This document shows, piece after piece, positions 51,831 to 63,304 of a stretch of 64,000 bases of DNA (position 1 is its first letter; each line of letters opens with the position of its first letter). Source of the DNA: Artemia franciscana. Taxonomy: Eukaryota > Arthropoda > Branchiopoda > Anostraca > Artemiidae. The DNA lies in assembly GCF_032884065.1 (NCBI RefSeq), contig NC_088883.1, forward strand, positions 32,490,237-32,554,236, given 5' to 3'. A program made the position numbers and the translations under genes. Under the pieces are notes generated by a model. It searched no databases. It saw nothing but the letters and a program-made list of their open reading frames with translations, and had not been told where the DNA came from.

Positions 51831-54800
51831 CTGCAAAAAAAAAAGAATCTTCAAGAAATGTTTGAGGCTTTTCAGACGGTACGATCCTAATAATTAAAAC
51901 GGCAATATTAAATAATCAGCAGAATGGATTTATAGACTGCTTCTCGGTTGTTTCATATCACATAACATGCCTAGAGAAATCTATGGACAACATGAACCAT
52001 ATATCCTTCTCATTGTTTTTACCCTGGTCCTAACAGATTTGGATTTTGGCTTGTACATGAATGAGAACGAAGGGGGAAGTCAGTCAAAACCTTCAAAACA
52101 AACAAAACATGGTGTACAAACAATATACAAAACTAAACAAAACATTAATATTTTACGGAAAAGGGCCCGACTGACCTCCCTGCATATGCACTTGGACGAC
52201 AGAAACTAATATCAATTAATAATCGGGTTATTATCCGTGTAGAAGAGGTTGAATTTTTTGTTTTCCTCCGTTTCAGAACGAATTAACAGCAAGTGATAAT
52301 TAGTAGCATTGGCTCCGCCACCACACCTAATTCACTGAAACGTCACAGAAATCTTATTAGACTGGAAAATCCAGCTAATATCACAGAAATAAAATTCACC
52401 AAGCCAATTTGAACTAAAATGGAATAGTCGTGGGCATCACGTCATGGCTGATTGTAGAAAAAGCCGAGACAGATAGTTCAATTGAGTGAAAAGCAAACCT
52501 GACATTAATCCCCCCCCTTTCCTTATTAGGATTGTATAAAAAGGAGGTTAGTTAATTTGTTAATAGATATGTCTATCTATTATCCGTCCATGCGTCAGGT
52601 TGGCCCAGTTTGTTGTAATATTGGGAATTAGATAATAGACCATACTCGAGTTTGTCATCCCAATGCAAACTAATTCACATAAGCCCTTTGTTTTCAACAT
52701 CGTAATCACTAGTTACACGGCTTTTATATTGATTGATACGACCAAAGATAGATTTGACTGTTTTTCAGTATTTATATTAAATAAATAAACAAAGAATTGC
52801 AACATTAAATTCCAATTAAAGTCTTGTGGATCAACAGCCTTATATCACTTTCTAATTTAATTTATGCATAAATTACACCAATTATCAACATCTAAATTAT
52901 GTGCTAGCAGACTGTGCGTTATAGTTTTGAAAATCAGTCTTACGGTTTGGTTTTTTAATTGTATAATGTTATTTTCGTCATTATTTCCATGAAACGTCCA
53001 ATTGAACTCTAGAAGGTCAAACTGATGATTTTTATGAAGAAATGGAGAGGCGTGTAAATTGAACTAATCTAATAATGGCAAATATCTCGCCAAAAGTAAA
53101 CTGCCCGTTTTGTTTTAATTTTACAGAGCATTATTATATTTCAAACGGTATTACGGCTTTAGGTTTTTTAAATGTAACTGTTTACTAGTAAGTTACCCAT
53201 GGCGCTAGTGTTCTAAAATCCAATTCAAGTCATGCAAATCATTTGAGTTGAAATTCCTTCCAATTCCTCATTTTTTGGAAGTATTTTTCAGTACTGATTT
53301 AGGCCCCTTTCCCCTAGAGAAAGCAGAAACAAAGCTTAGTCGGTCAATATATAGAGAAGCAAAACATTTTGGAAAGCATAAACATTGGTAGCGTTGCCTA
53401 AGCAATACAAAGAATGAACCGGTGGTATTTGTGGCTTGTCTTTTGTCATTAAGAAATAAATAACACCGAAACTTTATTTTTTTAAACACAGGCATAGTAG
53501 GCATTGATGACCTTATCGAAGTCAAAATCCCAAGCCCAATTATCATATTTACCGTTTTCAATTTTGGTAAGTTTTGACTCCGCTGTCGCTTATCTTATAT
53601 GAGATACTTATTTCGTTTGATATAATCTGAAGTTTACATACGTTATGACTTAAATGCCTCCTAATTCGATATATTTATTTATTACTGAGCTAACTCGAAC
53701 TACATATTATCTTCTAACCCCGCTGTCCTTGATTTTCATTACTTAAATTTTGGATTTTTTTTCCTTCTTCATTTTAGTTATTCATTACTTCAGACAATTT
53801 GCCAACACCCTTTGCTTTAGCTGCCCTAATTGGTCTAGTTTGAAATGAGGGTCCAGGTTGTAGATCTGTTCAGCTGTTCAGATGGTAGGAAAAAAACTTT
53901 TTCTTCCAACGAATTATCATTTATAATAGTTGTAAATTTTCCCTTTTTTGGGTCAACCTCTAGATAAGTTTTTCATACTGATATGTCTTTGCATACTGCA
54001 GTCTTATCAAAGATATTTAACTATCGAAGCCAGTCCGATTTCTCACACTGACTGTCCATCAGGCTGCAAACTTTTGGTATGTGGTTTTTGAATTGCTGTA
54101 ATCCCTTGTTAAAATATATTAAAATGTTTTTGTGATTACCATTTTTTCCACATAAGTGTGACAACGTCATTGCAATACCACAATAATATATACAAACATG
54201 ACGTCACTGACATGAATCTTTTTTCCCCAAAATTAAGGATCTCAACGAATTTTCTCAAACTTGACCTATCTAGATCGTTTTTAAGGCCAGAATATCCCAG
54301 GATACAAACTTTCCCGAAAAAATAATGGAGCCGTTTTCGAGAAAAAAACATAAATAAACAAATAAATACATAGATAATTATTGCTCACTTATAAAGATAG
54401 TATATATATTTTGTTTGCATTTATGTTTAATTTGATAAGACGACCTTCTAAAATAATTCCAATACCTGCTCTTTTGTCAAGTTACTGTGAGTAATGGACA
54501 AACAAAGCTTTCACAAAACTCGTTCAGCAGGAAAGATGGAACTTAAACTTATAGTGCAACAATGGTGTTCTGCGAGTAGTAACAACGATCGTTCATTTTA
54601 CAGCAAAACATGCATTCTAAAGCATTAAATATTTCCTTTTGTAAAAAATATTAAAAAAGAAGGTTTAATAGACTAGTATTCATACTCTTTTTCGTTCTTA
54701 CATAGTGAATTTGTGCAACTTTTTATGCGTTTACACAAAATTTATTGTGTACCTATAAATTAAATGTCATAAATTTATGCACAGTACATAGTTTAAATAA

Positions 54801-57800
54801 CTACTAAGTTCAATCAGCTCACAAAAAAACCAAATAAATACGATGGATTGGAGCAAGGGTTCCCAACCAACTAGGGGCTATGCCCCACTTGGGCATTTCT
54901 AGAATCCTGATCCCCCCTTGTGATATTTAAATTTTGTTGTTGAATATTTGACTCCTGAAATTTTGTTATATAAAACTATGTCCTCTAGGTATATTCTACA
55001 GTAATGAAAAATACTGTCTGATTACACCTTTAACTCAATGTATGGCGTCATTGCCATACTATCATATATCCCTTTTGCTCTTCAATTTGAATGTAACGTC
55101 ATTCACCGGTGGGCCCTACGCCCCACGTTGGGAACCACAGGATTAGACCCTAATAAATTTATGCATAATATACAGTTCAAATAACTATAAAGCTCAACCA
55201 ACTAAAAAAAGAAACAAAGGAAATATAAACAATTAATTGGAGCTGTAGCTTATTTTTGATGTTAAAAAAAGGAGAAAAAATTTTAACGAAAAAAGGAGAT
55301 TCTTACCATGTCCCTCATCATCTAGGTCCTGACCTCTGTCATAGCGGGCCTTCTTCTTGGGATCAGACAGTACAGTATACGCTTCTCCAAGATCTTTGAA
55401 ATTTTTTTCATGTTCCTTTCGTTCTTCTTCTGTTGCCGAAGAATGTCGGTCTAAAATTTAAAGGGTATAAAAATAATCCACAGGGCAAATAGATACAGTA
55501 ATTGAAATAAAGACGGTTTATACAAATGGGACCTATTTTATTTGTCATCTTAATTATTCCAGTCAAATGAGGCGAGACAAAATTAAGACTAGTATTGAAT
55601 AAGTAGTCAAACTGCTAAAAAGGATATCTCCATAAAGCAAATAAAGGAGAAAATACGCAAAGAAAATCAGACACGTGCACGTCTTTTTTCTTTTTCTTTG
55701 GGGAGGGGGGGGGAGGGTTGAGCCCCAAAATCAAATTAATTTCGGAAAAGCTCAATAAAGAAACAAATGTTATTTGATAATCTGGATAGGAAAAGACCAG
55801 AAATTCAAGAAAATTTAGGTTTCCAGGAAGGTGGGAGGGGGAGAGCCCCCGCCCTGCCTAAGTCCCTGAAGCAAATATATAGCAGGTGTCTGGTTACTTT
55901 TAACACTTATAATTGGTAAAAACCAGATGATTATGCGGTGAAATAACCAGTCTTGGTTTTTTTTCAAAAATTACTTCAATATTTGTTAGTTTAACGCTAA
56001 CTAATTTCGTTAGGTGACATAAAAGCCGTTGATGGCCAATCTTTTTCTGAAGTCATTATTGGTGTATCATTTTAATTTCAGGGACTCTTCTTATGAAAAA
56101 ACGGAGTTATACTGAATCGAATCTCTTAAATTAAACACCATGAAAAAATGTAATTAAGATTTACGTTCCCTGTGCAAGTTTTTTCTATGTTCCTTTTCAG
56201 CAGTCCTACAGTTTTATCGTCTCAGCATAATACGACAACTTTGCTATCATTTGAGAGCCGTAATCACGGGTACCTATAAGGGGGAGGGGGGGGGATTCGC
56301 CAACCCCTCCTCCCCCGCTGCCCTAGATCTATATATTTTGTTTTGAGATTTCAATTATACAGCATTGGAAGTGCTGATTAGACCAGATAAGACCCCCCCC
56401 CGTAACATTTAGCTTATGGGCGTCCATGGCTGAGATTATCTTTTAGTCATATACCAAAATACAAATTTCGAAACTGGTTTTGCCTTTGTTCCGGATTTAT
56501 AAATAAAATGAAAACTGGTGGAAAATTGTTGAAAAAGGAGCAGTCTCTGTTTTCTAGGGGAGCTTAAATCATTCTCTAAGAAAACTTCTAAGTAATATCA
56601 TAATTCTGGTTGTGTAAATTAATCGATCTGAAACCAACGAATCTGAAAGTAGAAGTATCTTGTCCTTTCATTGAAAGTTACAGATACAGTCTTATCATAA
56701 AATCCCATGTTTCACTGGGGGCATAAACTTCGTTGTTTATCCACTTGGTTTCTGAACACATCAAATAGTAATGGCATACTGTCAAATATGTTAGCATGAG
56801 GAACATACACATATAAGTCCAGATTCGGGAGATCTATTTCTGGAATTTCAGCGAGTATTGCTTCTGGCTGCCACAAGTATCTTTCCCCATATTAATAGAT
56901 ATAAGGGTCAAGAAATATTTCTCTCCCCACTGAAGAAAAAAAAACTTTTCAATTTTTCAAGGGGAAAAACTAAAAGAATTTCATTGCGAGTGATTTAATA
57001 AAAAAAGAAGAAAAAAAAAAAAACAAAAAACACTTGATTCACATCTGACGGAGAGGATATAGTATTAGGTTCGTAAACAAATACCATGATGTTGCATCAG
57101 ATCAAAAAAAAAGGGAGATGACTCATATGTTTCAGAGGTAAGACTGGGCCCAATACGGTACCTTACGAAATCTCAGAATTACCATGAAAATCAGCCAAAC
57201 TTAAAATTTTAACAAAAGAAAGGTCTTATGAAGAACATATAGAAAGGTAGTTTCTTTCAAATCAAAATCGAATAATCATACACAAACCAATACATACACA
57301 CACAACACACTCATCACAAATCGCAACAGAATCATACACACAAACACAAAATTTTCACATGGCCTGTCAGATTTTGAGCTCAATACTTGTCACTTGGCTT
57401 GCTTACCGGTTATTTAAACATTTTTACTCTTTTTCAATTTTACAAAAGTCCTTTACAATCCACCATCTATAGCAAAACTAAGCTACCTTGAGTTCTTGCC
57501 CTAGTGCTCTGATATTTCTTTAGTAGACTTTTTGGGACACCTGTGAGAATGCAGATTAAGCTCCGAGTCACATTTGAAGGAAGTTGGAGGCTTTTGGGAA
57601 GATTGATGGATATTCACTACCGTAGCACTCATTACTGTAGACCATTCATAGCTGATTTCACACTCGTTGGAAGACTAAATAGCCATATGTCATGTTTCTC
57701 TTTTGAAATTTAGACAATTTCAAAGTAAAAATTAGAAACAGGCGCATTATTTATTTTTTCTAATTCTAATGGAGTGCAAAAGTAAAACCTACAAATTTTC

Positions 57801-60800
57801 CAATGCCCTCCACCTAAAAAAACATTTTTTTTAAAGTACGATTGAAAACTGTAATTAGAATGATGGATGTGGCTGGCCATGTCTTCATTAAGCCATTTGA
57901 GATATAGGCTGCCAAGTGACGTGCCCATAACGGCGGGCCTTTCGATTGCTAGATTTTGCTTTTCCTATGAAAGCCACGACGGTGTGCCTCTTCCTCCTTT
58001 TAAATCTTAAAAAGCCCATGTAAAAGCTGGATCTGCCAGACAAAGTAAACAAGCCCTTGACCAACTTCGCCTGAAAAAGCCATGATGAATGCAAGGCCTA
58101 TACTTTCTTGAAGAAAAAAAAAAGTAAAGATCAATCACTAACCCATATAGTCGTTTAACCCACCTTCCACTGACTTCTTTGATATCATTTCCCTTCATGT
58201 ACCATTTCTTGAAAGTGTTGTGGGAAGTTAATAGGATGGCCCTTGAATATATGGATTCTGAAGACTGATGCACAAATTACTTTAAATGCATCAAAGTCCT
58301 GACAGGAGGAATATCCAGATTATTGCTGCTAGGAAATATGGAATTCAGTTTTGTACTTGCACTAGAGTGGGATAGGGCACAAAAATGAAGCATAAGCCTA
58401 GGTAGTTAAAGAACTTCATGTTTGCTCTTTGATCTTCGATGTGAAGCAGACCCTTTTAAAACTCAGAGGGTGATGATCAAACGTTGTCTAGTCTTTCTTT
58501 TTCTCGGAAGTAAAGTCAATGATCATCCGCCACTGATTCTTCACCACATTATGGACTTTCTCCAATTCAACCTCGTTCTTCCAAGAGCTAGACAAAACCG
58601 TTTCTATAAGAAGACTATACCACCAAACATAACGTTCAAGACCATATCTGGATTCATATATATCTCTGAACACAAGTTAAAAATATCTCCAAGTTAAGTT
58701 TATTCGCTTTGAAGAGTTGTAATGATTCTAATGTAATTAGCCTAACCTGGGTATATACAATGGATGTGTAGAAAACATTAAATTTTAGAGAAAAGATAGG
58801 GGAGTTAGTTAGGTCATCTATCTGTTCTCTTTCTTCGTGGCTCATAATTTTTCTCATAGCTCATAAAAATGGAAAGGAAAGAACTAACCACGAAGCCAAT
58901 TCACTCACCAGCCTAAGCTTGGTAGAGGAACAATACAATCATTCATTCAAAATCCCTTGTGGGTTAATATAGGATGTGTTTCGAAATCAATTATTATTAA
59001 CAATTCTTAATTACTTGTCATTACCTTTATTCTAAAATAGTAGATTGTGACGAAATCGGCTAATTGTATTTTCATAAATTATAAAAAGGGCTAACCCTGA
59101 TAAAAAGAACAAAGTAATGAGAAGCTTTTATTTATTTTATGTTCTTGCGACAAAAAGAAAAAATAAAAGATTAATTATAACTAATAATAATTAGCTTCTG
59201 GGGCACACATTGAACGTCCATAATCTTTAATTGCTGCTACAGGGGCCAAGGCTTGCCACACTCAAGATTACATTTCAAGATGTCAAAAAGTTATTTCAAA
59301 GTAACTATGGCGCGAATCAACTTTTTAGCCTCAATGACTAAAATAATTGTTGCTATACATCAATACAAGTTCTCACAATACATTAAGTTAAGACAAGAAA
59401 CGTTTCAAGTTATTAAATCCCGTCGTATTTCGACCATTCACTGTCAAGCTACAATATACATTGAAACGCTGTAAAAAACAAGAGCTAAGAGCTCATATGG
59501 CACTTGTGACGAGGCAAGAAGAGCTAAGAGCCAAGAGCTCATATGGTATGAGCTCTAACAAAATTCTAAGAATCAATAGATTGATTTAAAAGGAAAATCA
59601 GAGGCTTATTGCCGGTCGGGATTTAAAATAAGAGCTCTGAGTCACGATGTCCTTCTAAATATCAAAATTCATTAAGATCCGAACACCCACCCGTATGTTA
59701 TAAATAACTGATTTTTTCTAATTTTTCCTCTCCCTTTAGCCCTCCAGATGGTCAAATGTGGGAAAACGACCTTATCAAGTCAACTTGTGCAGCTCTCTGA
59801 CACGCCTACCAATTTTCATCGTCCAAGCACGTCCAGAAGCACCAAACTCGCCAAATCACTGAATCCCCCCAACTCCCCCAAAGAGAGCAAATCTACTACG
59901 GTTAAATCAATCACGTATCAAGGACATTTGCTTATTCTATCCACCAGGCTTCATCCCGATTCCTCCACTTCTAAATATCAACTTTCATTAAGATCCGATC
60001 ACCTATTCGTAAGATAAAAATACACCAATTTTTCACGTTTTCCAAGAATTTCGGTTTCCCCCTCCAACTCCCCCCAATGTCACAAGATCTGGTCGGAATT
60101 CAAAATTAGAGCTCTAAAGCACAAGATCCTTCTAAATATCAAATTTCATTAAGATCTGGTCACACTTTCGTATGTTACAAATACCTCAATTTTCAAAATT
60201 ACCCCCCTCCCAAACTCCATCAAAGAGAGAAGATCCGGTCCGGTTATGTCAGTCACGTATCCTAGACAGGTTTTTATTCTTCCCATCCAGTTTCATCCTG
60301 ATCTCTCCGCTTTAAGTATTTTCTAAGATTTCCGGTCTCCTCCAACTGCCCCCCCCCCCCAATGACGTTGGATCCGGTTGAGATCTAAAATAAGAAATCT
60401 GAGTTACGAGATCCTTCTAAATATGAAGTTTCATGAAGACCCGATCACTCCTTCGTAAGTTAAAAATACGTCATTTTTTATAATTTTTCAGAACTAACCC
60501 CCCCCCCCCAATAGAGCGGATCCGTTCCAATTATGTAAATTATGTATCTAAGACTTCTGCTTATTTCCCCCACCAAGTTTCATCCCGATTCCTACAATCT
60601 AAGCATTTTCCATGATTTTAGGTCCCCCCCCAAACTCCCCCCAATGTCACCAGATCCGGTCGGGATTTAAAATAAGAGCTTTGAGACACGATATCCTTCT
60701 AAATATCAAATTTCATTGAGATCCAATCATCTGTTCTTAAGTTAAAAATACCTCATTTTTTTTTTATTTTTCAGAATTACCCCCCCCCCCCAACTACCCC

Positions 60801-62101
60801 AAAGAGAGCGGATACGTTCCGCTTATGTCAATCATGTATCTTGGACTTGTGCTTATTTTTCCACCAAGTTTCATCCCGATACCTCCACTCTAAGCGTTTT
60901 CCAAGATTTTAGGGTTCCCCCTTCCAACTCCCCCCCAATGTCACCAGATCCGGTCGGGAATTAAAATAGCTCTGAGATTTAAGAGCTCATTTAAAGAGCT
61001 CTTAGACACGATATCCTTCTAAATATCAAATCTCATTGAGATCCGATCACCCGTTCGTAAGTTAAAAATACCTCATTTTTTTGATGTTTCAGAATACACC
61101 CCCCCCCCCCAACTACCCCAAAGAGAACGGATCCCTTCCGGTTATGTCAATCATGTATCTAGGACTGGTGCTTAAGTGTTTTCCAAGATTTTAGGTTTCC
61201 CCCTCCCAACTGCCCCCCCCCCAATGTCACCAGATCCGGTCGAGATTTGAAATAACAACTCTGAGACACCATATCCTTCCAAACATCAAATTTCATCAAG
61301 ATCTGATCAACCGTTCGTAAGTTAAAAATACTTCAATTTTTATATTTTTTCCGAATTAACGGGCCCCCACTCCCCCCCCAGATGGTCAAATCGCGAAAAC
61401 GACTATTTCTAATTTAATCTGGTCCGGTTTCTGATACGCCTGCCAAGTTTCATCGTCCTAGCTTACCTGGAAGTGCCCAAAGTAGCAAAACTGGGACCGA
61501 CAGACAGACCGACAGAATTAGCGATTGCTATATGTCACTTGGTTAATACCAAGTGCCATAAAAAACAGGTCCTTTTCTTCCCTCCGGCACTGATATCTTT
61601 TTAAAAGATAGAGAAACAAATCTCCAAACACTGAGCTGTCATCAGTCAGCCATGCAAGGCAGCAATAAATGCTATATAAGGCAGTAATTCCCTTCAGATG
61701 CACTCAGAATGAATAAGCTGAGCTAAAGGCTTCTATATATTCCACGAATAAAATGACCACAAGGATATTAGATCAAATGATCAAATTTAAATACAAGTAA
61801 GTTAAGAAGTGCCGTATTTTGTTGAACCATCGAAGTTCGACCATTCATTCTATCGCATATTCTCTTTTTTTTTCTGAACTTCCCTTATTTGGGGCTTGGG
61901 CTGGGCATTCCCGCCATCAGGAAAAAAAAAAGAAAGAAAAGACCACAAACATACCAGGATGATGAACAAGCGCCCGTTTCCTGTATGCCTTCTTGATTTC
62001 ATCGTCGTTGGCATTCTTGTCAACTCCTAGGATCTTGTAGTAATCTTTTCGCTTGGACCTTTTCAATGCTATTTTCGCCTCTTTCAACAGTCTTCGGGTT
62101 T
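51712..62101 (-). CDS. DNAJC7: DNAJC7 (TPR2), C-terminal three exons; 5' part outside the window
   Basis: The gene encodes a cytosolic co-chaperone that holds Hsp70 and Hsp90 through TPR repeats and stimulates Hsp70 ATPase through a C-terminal J domain. Seen here: 62,101-61,955, 55,450-55,307 and 51,830-51,712, i.e. 410 nt coding for the last ~136 residues. All introns are GT-AG with phase-1 joins, so the codons fit. Order: end of the TPR region/linker ([18 protein letters not shown]), J domain ([20 protein letters not shown] through [11 protein letters not shown]), conserved GQDLDDEGH, and the Phe/Gly tail ending FNFQF. The charged linker followed by '[15 protein letters not shown]' and 'SGQDLDEEG'-like words is specific to DNAJC7 among J proteins. 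The three TPR arrays (roughly 350 residues in the family) must lie upstream, beyond 64,000. Introns of 3.5 and 6.5 kb are loaded with transposons. No defect is visible in the coding part. Confidence 0.95.
53498..53590 (-). pseudogene. Fragment of the Helitron-associated ORF
   Basis: The minus strand reads [20 protein letters not shown] then FDKVINAY, matching SKRIKTESDSDDDWVWDFDL/DKVINAY of the ORF at 24,613-24,924. DNA identity over ~90 bp is visibly high ('ggcattgatgaccttatc', 'gtcaaaatcccaa'). It lies in DNAJC7's last intron and is not an exon: there is no splice frame, and a stop follows. Confidence 0.75.
54769..55235. repeat. Direct repeat flanking a hAT-type MITE
   Basis: The ~85-bp block 'ataaatttatgca', 'aaataactactaagttcaat' and 'cagctcacaaaaaaac' at 54,769-54,853 recurs as 55,151-55,235 ('ataaatttatgcataatata', 'aaataactataaagctcaac'). 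The MITE sits exactly at the end of the first copy. A local tandem duplication therefore either preceded the insertion or was mediated by it. Confidence 0.8.
54854..55140. mobile_element. hAT-type MITE (287 bp)
   Basis: The left end is caagggttcccaaccaacta and the right end is 'cacgttgggaaccacag': imperfect terminal inverted repeats of the CAGGGGTTCCCAACC type found in hAT (Charlie-like) elements. Flanking 8-mers are gattggag (54,846-54,853) and gattagac (55,141-55,148), 6 of 8 identical, as expected for an aged 8-bp target-site duplication. Subterminal 'ggggctatgccccac' and 'gggccctacgccccac' are also inverted. There is no transposase. It sits in DNAJC7's last intron. Confidence 0.85.
55307..55450 (-). 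CDS. DNAJC7: DNAJC7 exon: J-domain loop, helices III-IV
   Basis: Acceptor 'aattttag', then AC completing Asp of HPD, then [40 protein letters not shown] and DLDDEGH. The donor is CATG|gtaaga. The [10 protein letters not shown] helix III and the KKKARYD end of helix IV match the J-domain family exactly at their anchor residues. The TEEER stretch is the loop insertion characteristic of this subfamily. Confidence 0.96.
55451..59476 (-). other. DNAJC7 intron, distal part
   Basis: No J-domain or TPR exon was found. It contains G-runs at 55,700-55,712 and 56,280-56,294, a purine-rich tract at 57,000-57,030 and a CA-rich stretch at 57,290-57,355. Frames at 57,710-58,273 (minus) overlap one another and show no known domain. 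Confidence 0.5.
58488..58857 (-). other. Overlapping minus-strand frames, unknown origin
   Basis: Two frames, 58,654-58,857 ([19 protein letters not shown]) and 58,488-58,673 ([20 protein letters not shown] then [16 protein letters not shown]), follow one another on the same strand with a frameshift between. Composition is protein-like, with a Trp-rich core. I do not recognise the family. A decayed mobile-element protein inside the DNAJC7 intron is the simplest reading. Confidence 0.25.
59477..61565 (+). mobile_element. Repeat family A element, copy 2 (2.1 kb)
   Basis: Same ends as the copy at 20,041-21,428. The left end has aacaagagctaagagctcat with TATGGCACTTG at 59,496-59,506. The right end has an intact hairpin CACTTGGT-taat-ACCAAGTG, with CAAGTGCCATA at 61,550-61,560. 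It is longer because the internal array has more units, at least six 'gatccggtcgggatttaaaa'-type starts. Its length difference from copy 1 comes from unit number, i.e. the array expands or contracts within the element. Located in the 6.5-kb DNAJC7 intron just downstream of the first J-domain exon. Confidence 0.85.
61955..62101 (-). CDS. DNAJC7: DNAJC7 exon: linker and J-domain helices I-II
   Basis: The acceptor gcattatag is followed by AA, which completes a codon started in an unseen upstream exon (GAA, Glu, if the usual phase 1 applies). It encodes [20 protein letters not shown] and onwards to [14 protein letters not shown]. The final G before the donor gtatgt is the first base of the Asp codon of HPD, so the catalytic HPD tripeptide is split by an intron. 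The basic helix II (KKAYRKRAL) that contacts Hsp70 is intact. Confidence 0.95.
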
Positions 62102-63088
62102 CTATAATGCAAGCAAGAAGATATTAGTGTTTGTCAAGATGCACTACACGTAAAAATACATCTGTTTTGATTTTACTTTCAAATATATATTTTTTGACTC
62201 CACGAAAGAAACCAAAAAAGTCTACAGTACATAATGCTGTAGACAGCGTCGTAAAAAAAAACTAATCAATGAAATGAACAGACTATCAGTTTCCTGAGAA
62301 AAACGCATTCTTCTTTGATTTGATATTGTTATTCCTATCATCTGAATAACGGTACTTTAATATCATACAGTTTATTGTTGTATTCAGCTTGTTTACCTCT
62401 AACTTGATTCACTAAATGACTAGCAAGTGGCGCCCCTAAGACAAGTGATGTAGTGTAGTGGCGGTTCTGGCTTCTCGTTCCCGAAGCATAATCTTGATTA
62501 CCCCCCCTTAAGATTTTCAGGTCAAATTCTAAAAATTTTCAATTTACTGACAAATTTTATCATTAATATAAATCTACCTTTTCCTACTTTCAATGGAAAA
62601 AGATATGTGAAAAACGAAAATTTTGGATTTTAACTTCCTTATACTTAATGACAAGTGCACACTCTACTTTATTTGAATACTAATAAAATTTAAAAAACAA
62701 CAGTTATTATAAACGTTACACTATTTATCTGAAATTTTGCGTCTCTAAAATTTCTGCACCCAGGGCAAGTGCCCCCTGAAACAGCCTCTGGTGTAGTCAC
62801 ACCAGATTACATTCGTACACCCTCAATCTCCAGTTTTATAACGTTTTAAATTGAAAATGACGAGCATCGAAACAGGTAGATCAAAAATCAAAGAAGATTT
62901 TTTGAGACATTACTAGAAATGCAAAAATAAGGATTAAAAGTGCGTTATTTACAGATAAGAAAACAAAATAGAAGATAGATAGATTCCTTATTTTTATCAA
63001 TTTACAAAAATACAGCAATAAAAATCAATTAAATGAACATAGCCACTAGAAGGTCAAACGGCTTGAGCGTAGTGGATCAATTAATTAA
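62102..63088 (-). other. DNAJC7 upstream intron (partial)
   Basis: No TPR exon is recognisable. It contains C-run 'ttaccccccctt' near 62,500 and AT-rich DNA. Confidence 0.45.
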
Positions 63089-63304
63089 TTAAATTACATT
63101 ACCAATGGTACATAGATAAAGACAGCAAAAAGAAGAAGAAAATAAAACTAAACCATGATCCTCACAAGAAACACGCTCTCGACCTACATTTCGACTAAGG
63201 AGAAACTTTTTGACCTGCGATTCAAATGAAGAAGCTCCTGATTCAGAGCTCCTGTTGTTGTCTGGGAGGCTATTCAAGACGGTTACAGTCCCATAATGAA
63301 ACAC
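63089..63304 (-). pseudogene. LINE C-terminal fragment
   Basis: The frame (first codon GTG) reads FHYGTVTVLNSLPDNNRSSE then SFESQVKKFLLSRN, matching the conserved end of CR1/Jockey-type reverse transcriptases ('FxxRVVxxWNSLPxxVVxAxSxxxFKxxLDKFL'). It ends a few residues later with no RNase H. A stop precedes it. It is an isolated relic within the presumed DNAJC7 intron. Confidence 0.65.
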
